A DNA stretch of 64,000 nucleotides from Roseicyclus sediminis (GCF_025515305.1 NZ_JAOPHT010000005.1:1-64000), one strand, 5' to 3'; shown: positions 27,211 to 36,030, counted from the first letter of the stretch. Numbers and translations: made by a program. Notes: generated by a model not told the origin, from the letters alone.

Positions 27211-28191
27211 TCACACTGCGTCGTCGGAAGCGGAATTGCAGGCGACCAGCAACGCTTTCGTCACGGCGCGCGCGCACAATTCCTGACGATAGGCATCCTT
27301 GCCCACGCCCGGATCTGCCCGTGAGACGCAGGCGCGGCCGGCCTGCAGGAACGTGTTCCTGTCCGCGATGCGCCCCTGCAGCCAATCCTCGACGCCCCTG
27401 CAGCGCCATGGCACGGAAGCCACGCCCCCAAGGGCGACACGCGCCGCCACCACGGTTCGCCCCTCCAGCCGAACGCACACGGCGGCCGAGGCGCTTGCGA
27501 AGCCATAGGAGGCGCGCTCCCTGAGTTTCACGTAGGTCTGCCCCGTCCAGTCGGGGAGCGGCAGGTGGATGCCGGTGATCAGTTCGCCCGGGTCCAGCGC
27601 GGTCTCGACATGGGGCGTATCTCCCGGCAGGCGGTGCAGGTCGCTCCCCGCCATCCCTCGCACGGAACCGTCGGCCGCCTCGACCGACAGGGTCGCGTCG
27701 AGCGCCACCAAGGCAACCGCGAGGTCGCCCGGATAGGTGGCGACGCAGTGCCCGGACGCACCGAACAGTGCCCGAGGCTCGTCGGGGTTGCCGATCGCGC
27801 TGCATCCCGCGCCCGGGTTGCGTTTGTTGCAGGCCGAGCGTCCATCGCGGAAGAAGGTGCATCTCGTCCGCTGCAGGAGGTTCCCGCCCAGAGTGGCCAT
27901 CTCGCGGATCTGGGGACTCGCGGCAAGCGACAGCGCAAGATGCACGGCGGGGTAGCGCTGGCGGATGCGGGGGTCGCGCTCGGCTTCCGCCATGGTCGTC
28001 ATGGCGCCGAGGGTGAGCATACCTTCGGCCTCCGTAATCCTGGCGAGTTCGCCCCGCCGGGCGCCAAGATCGACGAGGCCCGCGGGCCGTTCGACGCCAA
28101 GCTTCATCAGGTCCACGAGGGTCGTGCCCCCGGCGATCCATTTCTCTCCGCCAAGGGGAAGGCCATCGCGGCGCAGGACAGGCGGGGTCAT
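27211..28191 (-). CDS. Aldehyde oxidoreductase FAD subunit with [4Fe-4S] insertion (PaoB type)
   Basis: 326 aa. The CO-dehydrogenase/xanthine-dehydrogenase flavoprotein fold shows the FAD loops AGGTTLVDLMK (about 20-30) and TLGGNLLQRTRC (about 100-111). Four Cys at 111, 121, 130 and 149 (RTRC, CNKRNPGAGC, GHC) match the extra [4Fe-4S] site of PaoB/4-hydroxybenzoyl-CoA reductase-like flavoproteins. It transfers electrons within the molybdenum enzyme. The start overlaps the [2Fe-2S] subunit stop (ATGA). It is the last gene of the operon. Confidence 0.85.
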   Translation of the reverse strand: MTPPVLRRDGLPLGGEKWIAGGTTLVDLMKLGVERPAGLVDLGARRGELARITEAEGMLTLGAMTTMAEAERDPRIRQRYPAVHLALSLAASPQIREMATLGGNLLQRTRCTFFRDGRSACNKRNPGAGCSAIGNPDEPRALFGASGHCVATYPGDLAVALVALDATLSVEAADGSVRGMAGSDLHRLPGDTPHVETALDPGELITGIHLPLPDWTGQTYVKLRERASYGFASASAAVCVRLEGRTVVAARVALGGVASVPWRCRGVEDWLQGRIADRNTFLQAGRACVSRADPGVGKDAYRQELCARAVTKALLVACNSASDDAV

Positions 28192-28652
28192 CGCGCGACC
28201 TCCCCGGCCTTGGTGGCACAGGCGCGGATGGCTGCGCGGATCTGGGGATAGGCCGCGCAGCGGCAGAGGTTCCCGGACATCCACTCCGCGATCTCGCGGT
28301 CCGATCCGGCATGGCCTTCGGCCACGCAGGCGATGGCGGACATGATCTGGCCCGGGGTGCAGTAGCCGCACTGGTAGGCGTCGTGGTCCAGGAACGCCGC
28401 CTGCATGGGATGCAGATCGTCGCCGGTCGACAGGCCCTCGATGGTGGTCACCGGGCCCCTGACGGTCGCCGCCAGCTGAAGGCAGGACAGCACCCGCCGC
28501 CCGTCAACGAGCACAGTGCAGGCGCCGCACTGGCCGTGGTCGCAGCCCTTCTTCGTGCCGGTCAGCGAAAGATCCTCCCGCAGGACGTCCAGAAGCGTCG
28601 TGTGGGCAGTCTCCGGCACCGGGTAGTCCCGTCCGTTGATGGTCAGCGTCAT
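28188..28652 (-). CDS. Aldehyde oxidoreductase [2Fe-2S] subunit (PaoA type)
   Basis: A 154-aa iron-sulfur subunit of a molybdenum hydroxylase. Cys37, Cys42, Cys45 and Cys57 form the plant-ferredoxin-type cluster (GCDHGQCGAC), and Cys95, Cys98, Cys130 and Cys132 (CGYC, CRC) form the second cluster. Unlike E. coli PaoA there is no Tat signal, so the enzyme should be cytoplasmic. It overlaps both neighbours by 4 bp. Confidence 0.92.
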   Translation of the reverse strand: MTLTINGRDYPVPETAHTTLLDVLREDLSLTGTKKGCDHGQCGACTVLVDGRRVLSCLQLAATVRGPVTTIEGLSTGDDLHPMQAAFLDHDAYQCGYCTPGQIMSAIACVAEGHAGSDREIAEWMSGNLCRCAAYPQIRAAIRACATKAGEVAR

Positions 28653-30931
28653 TCCGAGGCCACTCCTTGGGCGATGGGTTCGAGGGCGGAGACGGCGCGC
28701 AGCCGTTCCACATAGGTCATGGGCAGCGAACGGATGAGCCCGCCCGTCGCGTCCGCGAAGGCCGAGGCGATGGCGGGGGCGACGCCCACGATCGCCGTCT
28801 CGGCGATGCCCTTGAAGTTCAGGGGGCCGTCGTCCGTGCCCGACCCCACCGTCAGGACCTCGACATGCGGGACGTCCGCCTGCGTAGGGATCAGCGCCTC
28901 GCCGAGTTCGGCGTTGGTCCACGCTCCCGTCCGCCGGTCGAGGCGGGTCTCCTCCATCAACGCCTGTCCCAGACCCATGATCATTGCCCCGCGCAATTGT
29001 GCGGCGGCGATGGCCGGTTGCAGGACGCGTCCGCAATCATAGGCGCCGACCAGCCGGACGACCTCGATCTCGAGCGTGACCGGGTCGACGGCCATCTCGC
29101 AGAAGACGGCGCCGAAGCTCGCCTTGGCCTTGCCGGAGGCGCCGAAGGTCAACCCCGCGCGGCCGGACCCCGACTGGTCCCCATGCCGATACAGGAGGTC
29201 GGCCAGCGGGGCGCGCGATCCATCGGCAAGGGCCAGATCGGGGCCTTCGATCCGCGCCCTCTTCGCCTTGCGCCCAAACAGCGGAGAGGCGCGGTCCTTC
29301 CGCGTCCGATCCGCCAGCCGGGTCGCGATGCGATGGAGCGCGTCCTGAATGGCGGCAGCGTTCGAATAGGTGCCGGTGGACCCGATGGACCCGGCGGCAT
29401 ACGCCTCGGAGATCGCCTGTCGCCTGAGCGTGATCCGGTCGGGCGGCAGGCCCGTCATCTCGGACACGAGCCCGGTCAGCCCGGTCAGCAGCCCCTGGCC
29501 CATCTCGGCCACCGCAATGGAGACGACGGCGCGCGCGTCGGCCGTCAGCGTGACATGCGCGGTCGCGGGAAACTGCCGCCCGAGGTCGATGGCGGACGCC
29601 ATGCCGTAGCCGGTGAGGCGGCCATCCGGCCTGATGGTGCCGCCCTTCGGGCGGTCCCGCCACCCGATCGCGGCGGCGCCGGCGGCGTAGGCCCCGCGCA
29701 GGGCCTTCGCCTCCCACGGCGTGCCGCTGACGGGATGTGTGCCCGCGTGATTGAGGAGGCGGAGGTCCAGCGGGTCCATCCTCAGTCGCGCGGCCAGCCG
29801 GTCCATCCCCTGTTCCAGCGCGAAGATCGCGTGGGCGACCCCGGGGCCGCGCATCCAGCCCGCACCCGGCAGGTCGAGCTGCGCCACCCGGGAGGTCAGG
29901 CGATGGGTGTCATGGGTGTAAAGCTGGAACGGCATCTCGCCCACGGGCTCGACGAAGGCGGCATTGCCCTTCGCGATGTCGGGCTCGAGCACGATGGACG
30001 CGAGGCGTCCGTCGGGGTGCGCGCCAAGGCGGAGCCTCTGGCGCACCTCCGACCTGTGCGACATGAGCGAGAAGGTGTCGCGCCGGGTCTGGACGAATTT
30101 CACCGGCGCGCCCGCGACCCGCGCCGCCATGGGCGCGAGCAGCAGCGCCTGATACGAGATGTTGCGCCCGAAGGCCCCGCCGGAGAAGTGGTTGAAGAGT
30201 CGCACCCTGCTTTCGTGCCGCGACCTGCCGATCACCCGGCGCAGCAAGCCGGGCATCCCGTCGGACCATCCCAGCCCGAAAGCCTGCCCGATCATCATCG
30301 CGTCGATGTGGTGCCACTGGACCGCGGCATGAACGGTAACGCCGCCATCCCCATCCCACCGGGCGACGACAGCGCCGGGCTCGAGCGGGTTCTGGTGGTG
30401 GGGCGCGTTGTGGAAGGTGTCGTCCGTTGTGACCGTTGCGGCGGCAAGCGCCGAGTCGGCATTCCCCTTCCGGCTGCGCCCGGGACCTATCCCCGCACGC
30501 TTCACCGCCCGCAGGCGGTTGTCGGCATCCTCCAGCGTCACGACCGGGGCCGGACCGGGTTCGATGTCCAGCGCAATGGCGGCAACTCCTTGGCGGGCCG
30601 CCATCAGCGTCTCGGCGACGACCACCGCGACGACCTGACCCGCATAGGCGATCCGCGGCGATTGCAGAGGCAGACGGACCCCCGGCTCGGACATGCTGAG
30701 CGAGATGACCTTGCGCAGGCGCGGGGCGTTTTCGTGGGTCATGATCGCCCGCACGCCGGGCAGACGAAGCGCCGCATCGGTGTCGATCCGCCGGATGGTT
30801 CCGGAGCCTACCGGCGCCGTCACCGCGAGGGCGATCAGCGGGGTAAACCCGAGGACATCTTCGCGCAGGTCATCGACGAAGGGAGCCCGTCCCCGGACCT
30901 TGTCGGCGCCTTCGATCCTGTGGCCCCTCAT
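28649..30931 (-). CDS. Aldehyde oxidoreductase molybdenum-binding subunit (PaoC/xanthine oxidase family)
   Basis: A 760-aa catalytic subunit. The N-terminal a/b-hammerhead (about 15-125) is followed by the molybdopterin-binding halves, with blocks such as SGGAFGRNIS, RGPGVAHAIFALEQ, MGQGLLTGL and the late GIAETAIVGVAPAI carrying the probable active-site Glu. It should hydroxylate aldehydes or N-heterocycles using water. The gene order here is large-2Fe2S-FAD, whereas E. coli paoABC has the large subunit last. No XdhC/PaoD-type chaperone gene is seen nearby. Confidence 0.9.
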   Translation of the reverse strand: MRGHRIEGADKVRGRAPFVDDLREDVLGFTPLIALAVTAPVGSGTIRRIDTDAALRLPGVRAIMTHENAPRLRKVISLSMSEPGVRLPLQSPRIAYAGQVVAVVVAETLMAARQGVAAIALDIEPGPAPVVTLEDADNRLRAVKRAGIGPGRSRKGNADSALAAATVTTDDTFHNAPHHQNPLEPGAVVARWDGDGGVTVHAAVQWHHIDAMMIGQAFGLGWSDGMPGLLRRVIGRSRHESRVRLFNHFSGGAFGRNISYQALLLAPMAARVAGAPVKFVQTRRDTFSLMSHRSEVRQRLRLGAHPDGRLASIVLEPDIAKGNAAFVEPVGEMPFQLYTHDTHRLTSRVAQLDLPGAGWMRGPGVAHAIFALEQGMDRLAARLRMDPLDLRLLNHAGTHPVSGTPWEAKALRGAYAAGAAAIGWRDRPKGGTIRPDGRLTGYGMASAIDLGRQFPATAHVTLTADARAVVSIAVAEMGQGLLTGLTGLVSEMTGLPPDRITLRRQAISEAYAAGSIGSTGTYSNAAAIQDALHRIATRLADRTRKDRASPLFGRKAKRARIEGPDLALADGSRAPLADLLYRHGDQSGSGRAGLTFGASGKAKASFGAVFCEMAVDPVTLEIEVVRLVGAYDCGRVLQPAIAAAQLRGAMIMGLGQALMEETRLDRRTGAWTNAELGEALIPTQADVPHVEVLTVGSGTDDGPLNFKGIAETAIVGVAPAIASAFADATGGLIRSLPMTYVERLRAVSALEPIAQGVASE

Positions 30932-31599
30932 CGGACCGCCCCGGCAAAGGAGAGGAGCGGCATGGCATCGCGGGCAAGCCGCTCGACCCTGTCTGGGATC
31001 TCGCCGGAGAGCCAGAGATCGCGCCCTAGGTCCTCGCGCAGGATCAGTGACTTCAGGCGGATCTCGGCGGCGTGCGGATGACCGGCGTGGTCGGTGAAGC
31101 CCTTCGGCATGGCCGTCAGGCTGTCGCCTCGGTCGAGATCGCGCCCCGCCTGCGTCAAGCCGGCCTTGATCGCCGCGAAGTCCCCGGCGCGCGCGATCAT
31201 CGCGTCCCGGATCGGGCCCAGTTCGGCGGGGCTCAGGCCGTAGTAGCCCGCGGCCGCGAAGCCCCCCGTGGCGTCGAGCTGGAGATAGACGATCCCGCCT
31301 GCCTCCTTCTTCGTGCCCGAGGCCGTCAAGAGACCGGAGAGATTGGTCTTGTAGGGGCGCTTATCCTCGCTGAATCGCACGTCGCGGTTCATGCGGAACA
31401 CCGTTGCCTTGCCACCCGAGACGGGCCGGGGCGCATCGGCCAGCCGGTTGCTCAGCGTTTCGAGCAGGTGGATGAACGGCCGCTCGAGCCGGGTTGCGAA
31501 GACCGCCTTGTTGGCGGTGAACCAGTCGCGGTCGTTGTGCGCCGCAAGGGTTTCGAGGAAGTCGAAGCTGTGGGCGTCGAAGGCGTGGTCGGGCGTCAT
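30928..31599 (-). CDS. DUF2461 family protein
   Basis: A 223-aa protein of the DUF2461/TIGR02453 family (FLETLAAHNDRDWFTANK at the N-terminus, then MNRDVRFSEDKRPYKTN). The function is unknown. It is first in the operon with the aldehyde-oxidoreductase subunits, its stop overlapping the large-subunit start (ATGA). This is an unusual partner and may be accidental, though the coupling is tight. Confidence 0.85.
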   Translation of the reverse strand: MTPDHAFDAHSFDFLETLAAHNDRDWFTANKAVFATRLERPFIHLLETLSNRLADAPRPVSGGKATVFRMNRDVRFSEDKRPYKTNLSGLLTASGTKKEAGGIVYLQLDATGGFAAAGYYGLSPAELGPIRDAMIARAGDFAAIKAGLTQAGRDLDRGDSLTAMPKGFTDHAGHPHAAEIRLKSLILREDLGRDLWLSGEIPDRVERLARDAMPLLSFAGAVR

Positions 31600-31729
31600 G
31601 CTGCGGAGTCCTTTTTGTGGGAATGCCGAGGATCTTCGTGCCGGCGGACAGCACGACCGGGTGACCCGCTTGCGGGGCGGTTGAAATCGCTTACCCATGA
31701 GCTTAGCTGTCCGACACCATTGCCATCCG

Positions 31730-31739
31730 ACCGTTCGGT
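31730..31739. promoter_or_regulatory. Possible TetR operator
   Basis: ACCG-TT-CGGT, a short dyad 24 bp before the TetR start, lies in the divergent gap between the DUF2461/aldehyde-oxidoreductase operon and the TetR gene. ACCG/CGGT half-sites are common in TetR operators, but this copy is short and single. Confidence 0.4.
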
Positions 31740-31763
31740 AGGCAAATAGACGAGCCGAGGGGC

Positions 31764-32411
31764 ATGTCAATGACGAAGAACGATCCGGCCCAGGCGTCCG
31801 GCCGGCGCGCCGACATTCTGGAGCGGGCGACCGAGGCCTTCGTGAGCCACGGCTATGCCGGCACCTCGATGGCGGATCTCGCGCGCGCCATCGGCATCCA
31901 GAAGGCAAGCCTCTACCACCACTTCCGGTCGAAGGAGTCCCTCTTCGTCGCCTGCGTCACGGAAGGCTACGACGGCGCCGTCCGCCGGCTCGAAGCGATC
32001 CGGTCCGATGACGCCATCTCCGATCCCGCCCGCATCAGGGCCGCGATGGAGGAGATCTACCGGATCAACCTCACAACGCCCGTAGGCCGAATGGCGCCCC
32101 TGATCGCCGAGATCGCGGCGACGATCCCCGAAGTCGCGCAGGCCTTCCACAGCGGCTTCATCGCCCGCCACTACGCCACGGTGACCGGCATGATCGAGGA
32201 CGGGATCGCCCGCGGCAGCTTCGCGCACGTCGATCCGCTCGGCATGCAGCACCTGATCTTCGGGCCGGTGATCACGCTTGCCCTGTCGCGCGAGATGACG
32301 GCGTCGTTCCCGGACAGGGACGCGCTGTATCCGGTCGACCGCATCAGGGAGACGCACATCGGGCTGATCCTGCGGCTCCTCACGGGGAAGGGATCCGCCG
32401 ATGGATCCTGA
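31764..32411 (+). CDS. TetR/AcrR family transcriptional regulator
   Basis: A 215-aa protein. The DNA-binding domain (about 12-60) contains GTSMADLARAIGIQKASLYHHF followed by RSKESLF, the standard TetR pattern. The C-terminal domain is of the AcrR type. It is divergent from the molybdenum-hydroxylase operon (gap 164 bp) and overlaps the YdeI-like gene by 11 bp, so it may control both sides. An alternative start at 31770 would remove two residues. Confidence 0.87.
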   Translation: MSMTKNDPAQASGRRADILERATEAFVSHGYAGTSMADLARAIGIQKASLYHHFRSKESLFVACVTEGYDGAVRRLEAIRSDDAISDPARIRAAMEEIYRINLTTPVGRMAPLIAEIAATIPEVAQAFHSGFIARHYATVTGMIEDGIARGSFAHVDPLGMQHLIFGPVITLALSREMTASFPDRDALYPVDRIRETHIGLILRLLTGKGSADGS

Positions 32412-32973
32412 CAGGTTCGAGCACGTCGAGGTTGCCTCGGAACAGGCGCTCTGGGACTGGCTCGGCCGGCATCACGCGCGCCCCGACAGCGTCTGGCTGG
32501 TGACCTGGAAGGCCGCGCATCCCGACCGATACGTCTCGCGCGAGGCGGTTCTCGACGCGCTGATCGCCCACGGCTGGATCGACGGCCGGCGCCTGAAGCT
32601 CGACGACGCGCGCACGATGCAACTGATCGCGCCGCGCCGGCAGCAGGCCTGGGCGCAGAGCTACAAGGACCGCGCGGCGCGGCTGGAGGCCGAGGGGCGC
32701 ATGCACCCCGCGGGCCGCAACGCTGTCGTCGAAGGGCAGTGGAGCGGAAAGTGGCACGACTCCGACCCCATCGACGCGCTCATCGACCCGGAGGACCTGA
32801 CCGAGGCGCTCGAGACTCGCGGCGCGACGACATGGTGGCTGGCCGCTGCCCCGTCCTACCGGCGCAACGTCCTGCGCTGGATCGCGGGGGCCAGGCGCCT
32901 GGAGACACGGCGGGCGCGGATCGAGACGGTCGCCGCCGCTGCATCGAGGGGAGAGAAGGTCCCGCAGTACTGA
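32401..32973 (+). CDS. YdeI/OmpD-associated family protein
   Basis: A 190-aa protein with the family pattern WLGRHHARPDSVWLVTWK and EAVLDALIAHGWIDGRRLKLD near the N-terminus and a C-terminal helical part with YRRNVLRWIAGARRLETR. Members are linked to envelope stress and antimicrobial-peptide tolerance in some bacteria, without a known biochemical activity. The start lies inside the end of the TetR gene (11-bp overlap), so the two are probably expressed together. Confidence 0.75.
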   Translation: MDPDRFEHVEVASEQALWDWLGRHHARPDSVWLVTWKAAHPDRYVSREAVLDALIAHGWIDGRRLKLDDARTMQLIAPRRQQAWAQSYKDRAARLEAEGRMHPAGRNAVVEGQWSGKWHDSDPIDALIDPEDLTEALETRGATTWWLAAAPSYRRNVLRWIAGARRLETRRARIETVAAAASRGEKVPQY

Positions 32974-33540
32974 TTGAGAGATCAATGACCGGACAACGAT
33001 ACAAGGCGCAGCGATGGTCCGCTTGCCGCCCGTAGCGACGAATGCTGTGTCGAACACAAAGGTCCGCTTCGGGCTCGTTGCCGCTATTCGCTGCGCTCAG
33101 CACCAACGACCGGGGTTTGACGCTTAGCGGACATCTGATGTTTCTTGTCAGATGTCTCTATCGAGCCCGATCCTGACAATGCAGCGGCCTGAACGAATGC
33201 CTAGAAAGCGCGATGCCACGGCCGTTCGAGTTGGTTCCAGAACACGCTCAGCAACGAAATGCACCTATTTGCGCTTGATATTGGAGCGTTGCGCCGTTCG
33301 GCATGTAGCTCATGTTCACGCTTCGATGCTGCCCTGACATATGATGTTCAGGTTTCCCCATTTCGAAGCCGTACACCGCAGAGCCCAGTCTCCTGCCAGT
33401 CTGGTGCCAGGCCGAAAACGAACCATAGAGTGACGCGTCACAGTATTCGAGACGACATGGATGTAGCGCCCGCCGTCCCGCATGCGCGCACGAGTTACGT
33501 CGAGCGCAATGGTCCACGACACGCGACGCCAAACGAGAGC
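32974..33540. other. Intergenic, no gene supported
   Basis: About 570 bp, AT-richer than its flanks toward 33150-33400. No frame shows a ribosome binding site plus a recognisable protein. It holds GGTCCGCTT patches like those in other gaps of the window and probably represents decayed accessory DNA. Confidence 0.45.
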
Positions 33541-33903
33541 TCAATCCTGCGTCGGCGCTCCACGCCGAAACAGCAGCCTCTCTACGGTATAAACGAGGAT
33601 TGCGCCGCCGACGGCGCCCATGGCGGCAATGCCGAGCAAGACGATGACGTCGACCGGCCCGCCGATATCGGCAAGGTGGCTGTCGGTCATCTTCATGACG
33701 AACCAAACGGCCAGCACCGCCCCCACCGGCATGAAGAGCTGCGCTACCAGGAACTGGCGCATCCCGAGGCTTCGGTCGCGGATCAGAACGTAGATCCAGC
33801 CCAGCGTCACCAGCACCGCCGCGGCGACCATCGTCCAGAACAGGCCGCGGCCGAAGATCTCTTCGAAGACCGCGATCAGGGTGTCAAATGTCAATTCCTG
33901 CAT
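33541..33903 (-). CDS. DUF5368 family membrane protein
   Basis: A 120-aa protein with three hydrophobic helices (about 20-40, 52-70 and 84-105) and the opening FDTLIAVFEEIFGRGLFW that I associate with DUF5368. The function is unknown. It starts 13 bp after the sulfide:quinone oxidoreductase-type gene on the same strand, so it is very likely in one operon and may be a membrane partner for that flavoprotein. Confidence 0.7.
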   Translation of the reverse strand: MQELTFDTLIAVFEEIFGRGLFWTMVAAAVLVTLGWIYVLIRDRSLGMRQFLVAQLFMPVGAVLAVWFVMKMTDSHLADIGGPVDVIVLLGIAAMGAVGGAILVYTVERLLFRRGAPTQD

Positions 33904-33916
33904 TGTCGCGTCTCCC

Positions 33917-35233
33917 TCAAGCCTGTCCGCGCAACATCGCGTTGTAGGTGGCCTTCAGCGCCACCTCCTTCATCAGCCAGCTGATCCAAAGCTCTTCCAG
34001 CGGGGCGATGATACCCGGGAAGGACGGGGTCAGGTCGTTGTTGTAGTCGAACTCGATCAGCATCGCCCGCCCGATCCGCGTGATCAGCGGACAGGAGGTG
34101 TAGCCGTTGTAGGTCTCGGTTCCCTCGGCCCCCTGGATCGCGGCCACCAGATGATCCTCGACCACCGGCACCTGCCATTTCACGCTCGCCGCCGTCTTGC
34201 CCTTCGGCACGCCCGCCACGTCGCCCACGGCCCAGATGTTGGCGTAGCGGTTGTGGCGCAGCGTGGCCGGGTCGCAATCGACCCAGCCCTGGTCGGTCCA
34301 CCGGTCGGCCCATGCCAGACCCGACTGGCGCACGAACTCGGGTGCACGCTGCGGCGGGATGACGTGGAGGTAGTCGTACTCCTCGTCGTGGGTGAACCCG
34401 TCGGCATCGGTGAATGTGGCGATCTTCGTCCCGGCGTCGATGCTACGGAGCGTCCGCCCGTAGGTGTAATTGATGTCGCGCTCGTCAAAAAGCATGCGCA
34501 CCCGTTCGGCCACGATCGGCACCCCGAAGAGCGAGGATTGCGGCGCGATATAGTCGATCCGCGCGGCCCCTCGGGTCTCGGCCCGCGTCAGCCGGTCGTC
34601 GATCAGGAAAGTGTGCTTAAGCGGTGCACCCGCGCATTTCATCTCCGTCGCGGGTCGGGTGAAGACACCGCGCCCGCCCTCCTCGATGAAGCGGCTGGCC
34701 GCATGCCACGTCCGCGCGGCGTAGTCAGGCCCCGCGTAAAGCGCGCCGATGCCGTTCTCGCCCACCAAGTCGAGCGAGAAGCCCTCGATCGCGTCATGGT
34801 CGAGAATCAGCCCCGGTGCCACGACGAGGAAGTCATAGTCCAGCGTCTCGCCCCTTTCGGTCGAGACGGTCTGCGCCTCGGGGTCGACCGCCGCGACCCG
34901 CGCGGGGATCAGCGTGACGCCATCGGGCAGCCAGTCGGTGGTCTGGCTGACGACATAACTCGGAGGCTTGAGGCCCGCGGCGACCAGCGTGAGGCCCGGC
35001 TGATAGAGATGTTCGACCCGCGGGTCGATCAGGGTGATCTGCGCCCCCTCCAGCCGGTCGACGAGGCGATTGACCAGCGCCGTGCCCGCAGCGCCTGCGC
35101 CGATGATGACGATGCGCGCGTTGGTCGGCACCGCCTGCGCTTGTACAGCCTCGCCCGGCAAGGCCGCAGCAGCACCGCCCGCTGCGGCAAGGGCCAGAAA
35201 GGCGCGGCGACTGGTCTGAAACTCTCGGGTCAT
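33917..35233 (-). CDS. sqr: Sulfide:quinone oxidoreductase, type II-like, with Tat signal
   Basis: 438 aa. A Tat-type signal (SRRAFLALAAAGG, about residues 8-33) precedes an FAD Rossmann motif GAGAAG (45-50). The two redox cysteines are Cys200 (KCAGAP) and Cys381 (YTSCPL), in the same local motifs as mitochondrial SQOR. HVIPPQRAPEF and AEFDY-like (IEFDYNN) blocks also match that group. It should oxidise sulfide to bound sulfane sulfur and pass electrons to quinone. The Tat signal places it on the periplasmic side. It follows the dsrE-like gene by 86 bp. Confidence 0.85.
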   Translation of the reverse strand: MTREFQTSRRAFLALAAAGGAAAALPGEAVQAQAVPTNARIVIIGAGAAGTALVNRLVDRLEGAQITLIDPRVEHLYQPGLTLVAAGLKPPSYVVSQTTDWLPDGVTLIPARVAAVDPEAQTVSTERGETLDYDFLVVAPGLILDHDAIEGFSLDLVGENGIGALYAGPDYAARTWHAASRFIEEGGRGVFTRPATEMKCAGAPLKHTFLIDDRLTRAETRGAARIDYIAPQSSLFGVPIVAERVRMLFDERDINYTYGRTLRSIDAGTKIATFTDADGFTHDEEYDYLHVIPPQRAPEFVRQSGLAWADRWTDQGWVDCDPATLRHNRYANIWAVGDVAGVPKGKTAASVKWQVPVVEDHLVAAIQGAEGTETYNGYTSCPLITRIGRAMLIEFDYNNDLTPSFPGIIAPLEELWISWLMKEVALKATYNAMLRGQA

Positions 35234-35319
35234 GTCATGTCTCCTACGGCGGTCGGGCGATTTGGCCCATCGGCCCGCCAGCGACCTGGGTGTGGCGGGC
35301 GACCGAGCCGGCTGGGGGA

Positions 35320-35760
35320 TCAGAAATTCAGGACACGGGTATCGGCATCCATGAGGCGTGCGGCCATCGCGTCGGGTGCGGCCACGCCGATGCCGTCAAG
35401 CAGCACCGAGGCGTCCTCGCCGCGCCCGGGCAGGTAGATCGCGCAGACCTCGACCGTGGCACCGGTTTGCGCGCGGATCACCTGCATCAGGCCCTGTGGG
35501 CTCATGTCACGCGGAGGCTGGCCCGCGGTGGCACTTTCGGGCGCGTCGTTCAGTGCGATGTCACCGGCCGGTCCGCAGAGCATGATATGCGCGTTCGCGC
35601 CCTGTTGGGCGGCTTGGAAGGTCAGCACGAGGGCCATCAGCTGCGTCTGGGGCTCGGGAGAGGTGATGATCGTCACGAGGTCGGGGCCGTCCTGAGCGGC
35701 GGCCATGCCGGAGGTGAGGGTCGTGGCAGCCAGGGCGACAGTTGCAAGAAGGTTTTTCAT
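35320..35760 (-). CDS. Periplasmic DsrE-family sulfur-relay-type protein
   Basis: A 146-aa protein with a signal peptide (about 1-22, ending MAAAQ) and a DsrE-like core: TIITSPEPQTQLMALVLTFQAA, then the conserved Cys in HIMLCGPAGD near residue 62 and a second Cys near 105 (VEVCAIYLPG). DsrE-type proteins carry sulfur on a Cys. Next to an exported SQR it could accept or bind sulfane sulfur in the periplasm. It begins downstream of a terminator that closes the cyd operon. Confidence 0.75.
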   Translation of the reverse strand: MKNLLATVALAATTLTSGMAAAQDGPDLVTIITSPEPQTQLMALVLTFQAAQQGANAHIMLCGPAGDIALNDAPESATAGQPPRDMSPQGLMQVIRAQTGATVEVCAIYLPGRGEDASVLLDGIGVAAPDAMAARLMDADTRVLNF

Positions 35761-35824
35761 TGGTTTCTCCAGAATGTTGATCCGCGAGGTCGCGCCGGTA
35801 GCGCGCGGCGTTTAATGGAAAAGA

Positions 35825-35857
35825 GGGGGCCGTGATCCGTGATTGGGCACGGCCCCC
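35825..35857 (-). terminator. Rho-independent terminator of the cydABX operon
   Basis: GGGGGCCGTG (35825-35834) and CACGGCCCCC (35848-35857) form a perfect 10-bp stem with a 13-nt loop. On the minus strand the hairpin is followed by CTCTTTTCC, a short T-tract. It lies 45 bp past the cydX stop and 65 bp before the dsrE-like start, separating the two units. Confidence 0.8.
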
Positions 35858-35901
35858 AGGGAACTTCGAAGGGATGATCGAAGTTGTCTCGGGATCGGGA
35901 G

Positions 35902-36018
35902 TCAGTCCTCGTGCTCTTCGGCGAGGATCTGGTCTTCGCGCATCTCGAGCCACATGGCGTTGACGACGGCGAAGATCGCGGCGAGCGGAAGGCCGAGAAG
36001 CCAGGCGAAATACCACAT
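35902..36018 (-). CDS. cydX: Cytochrome bd oxidase small subunit CydX
   Basis: A 38-residue protein, MWYFAWLLGLPLAAIFAVVN followed by AMWLEMREDQ and an acidic tail EEHED. The single transmembrane helix, the MWYFAW start and the acidic C-terminus are the CydX/YbgT signature. It lies 12 bp downstream of cydB on the same strand, with GGAGACC just before the ATG. CydX stabilises the haem groups of the CydAB oxidase. Confidence 0.93.
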   Translation of the reverse strand: MWYFAWLLGLPLAAIFAVVNAMWLEMREDQILAEEHED

Positions 36019-36030
36019 GATGGGTCTCCT

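Noticed and set aside
28667-31081. 804-codon forward frame across the molybdenum subunit
   Set aside because: Antisense of a recognisable catalytic subunit. Gly/Arg/Asp-rich sequence with no domain.
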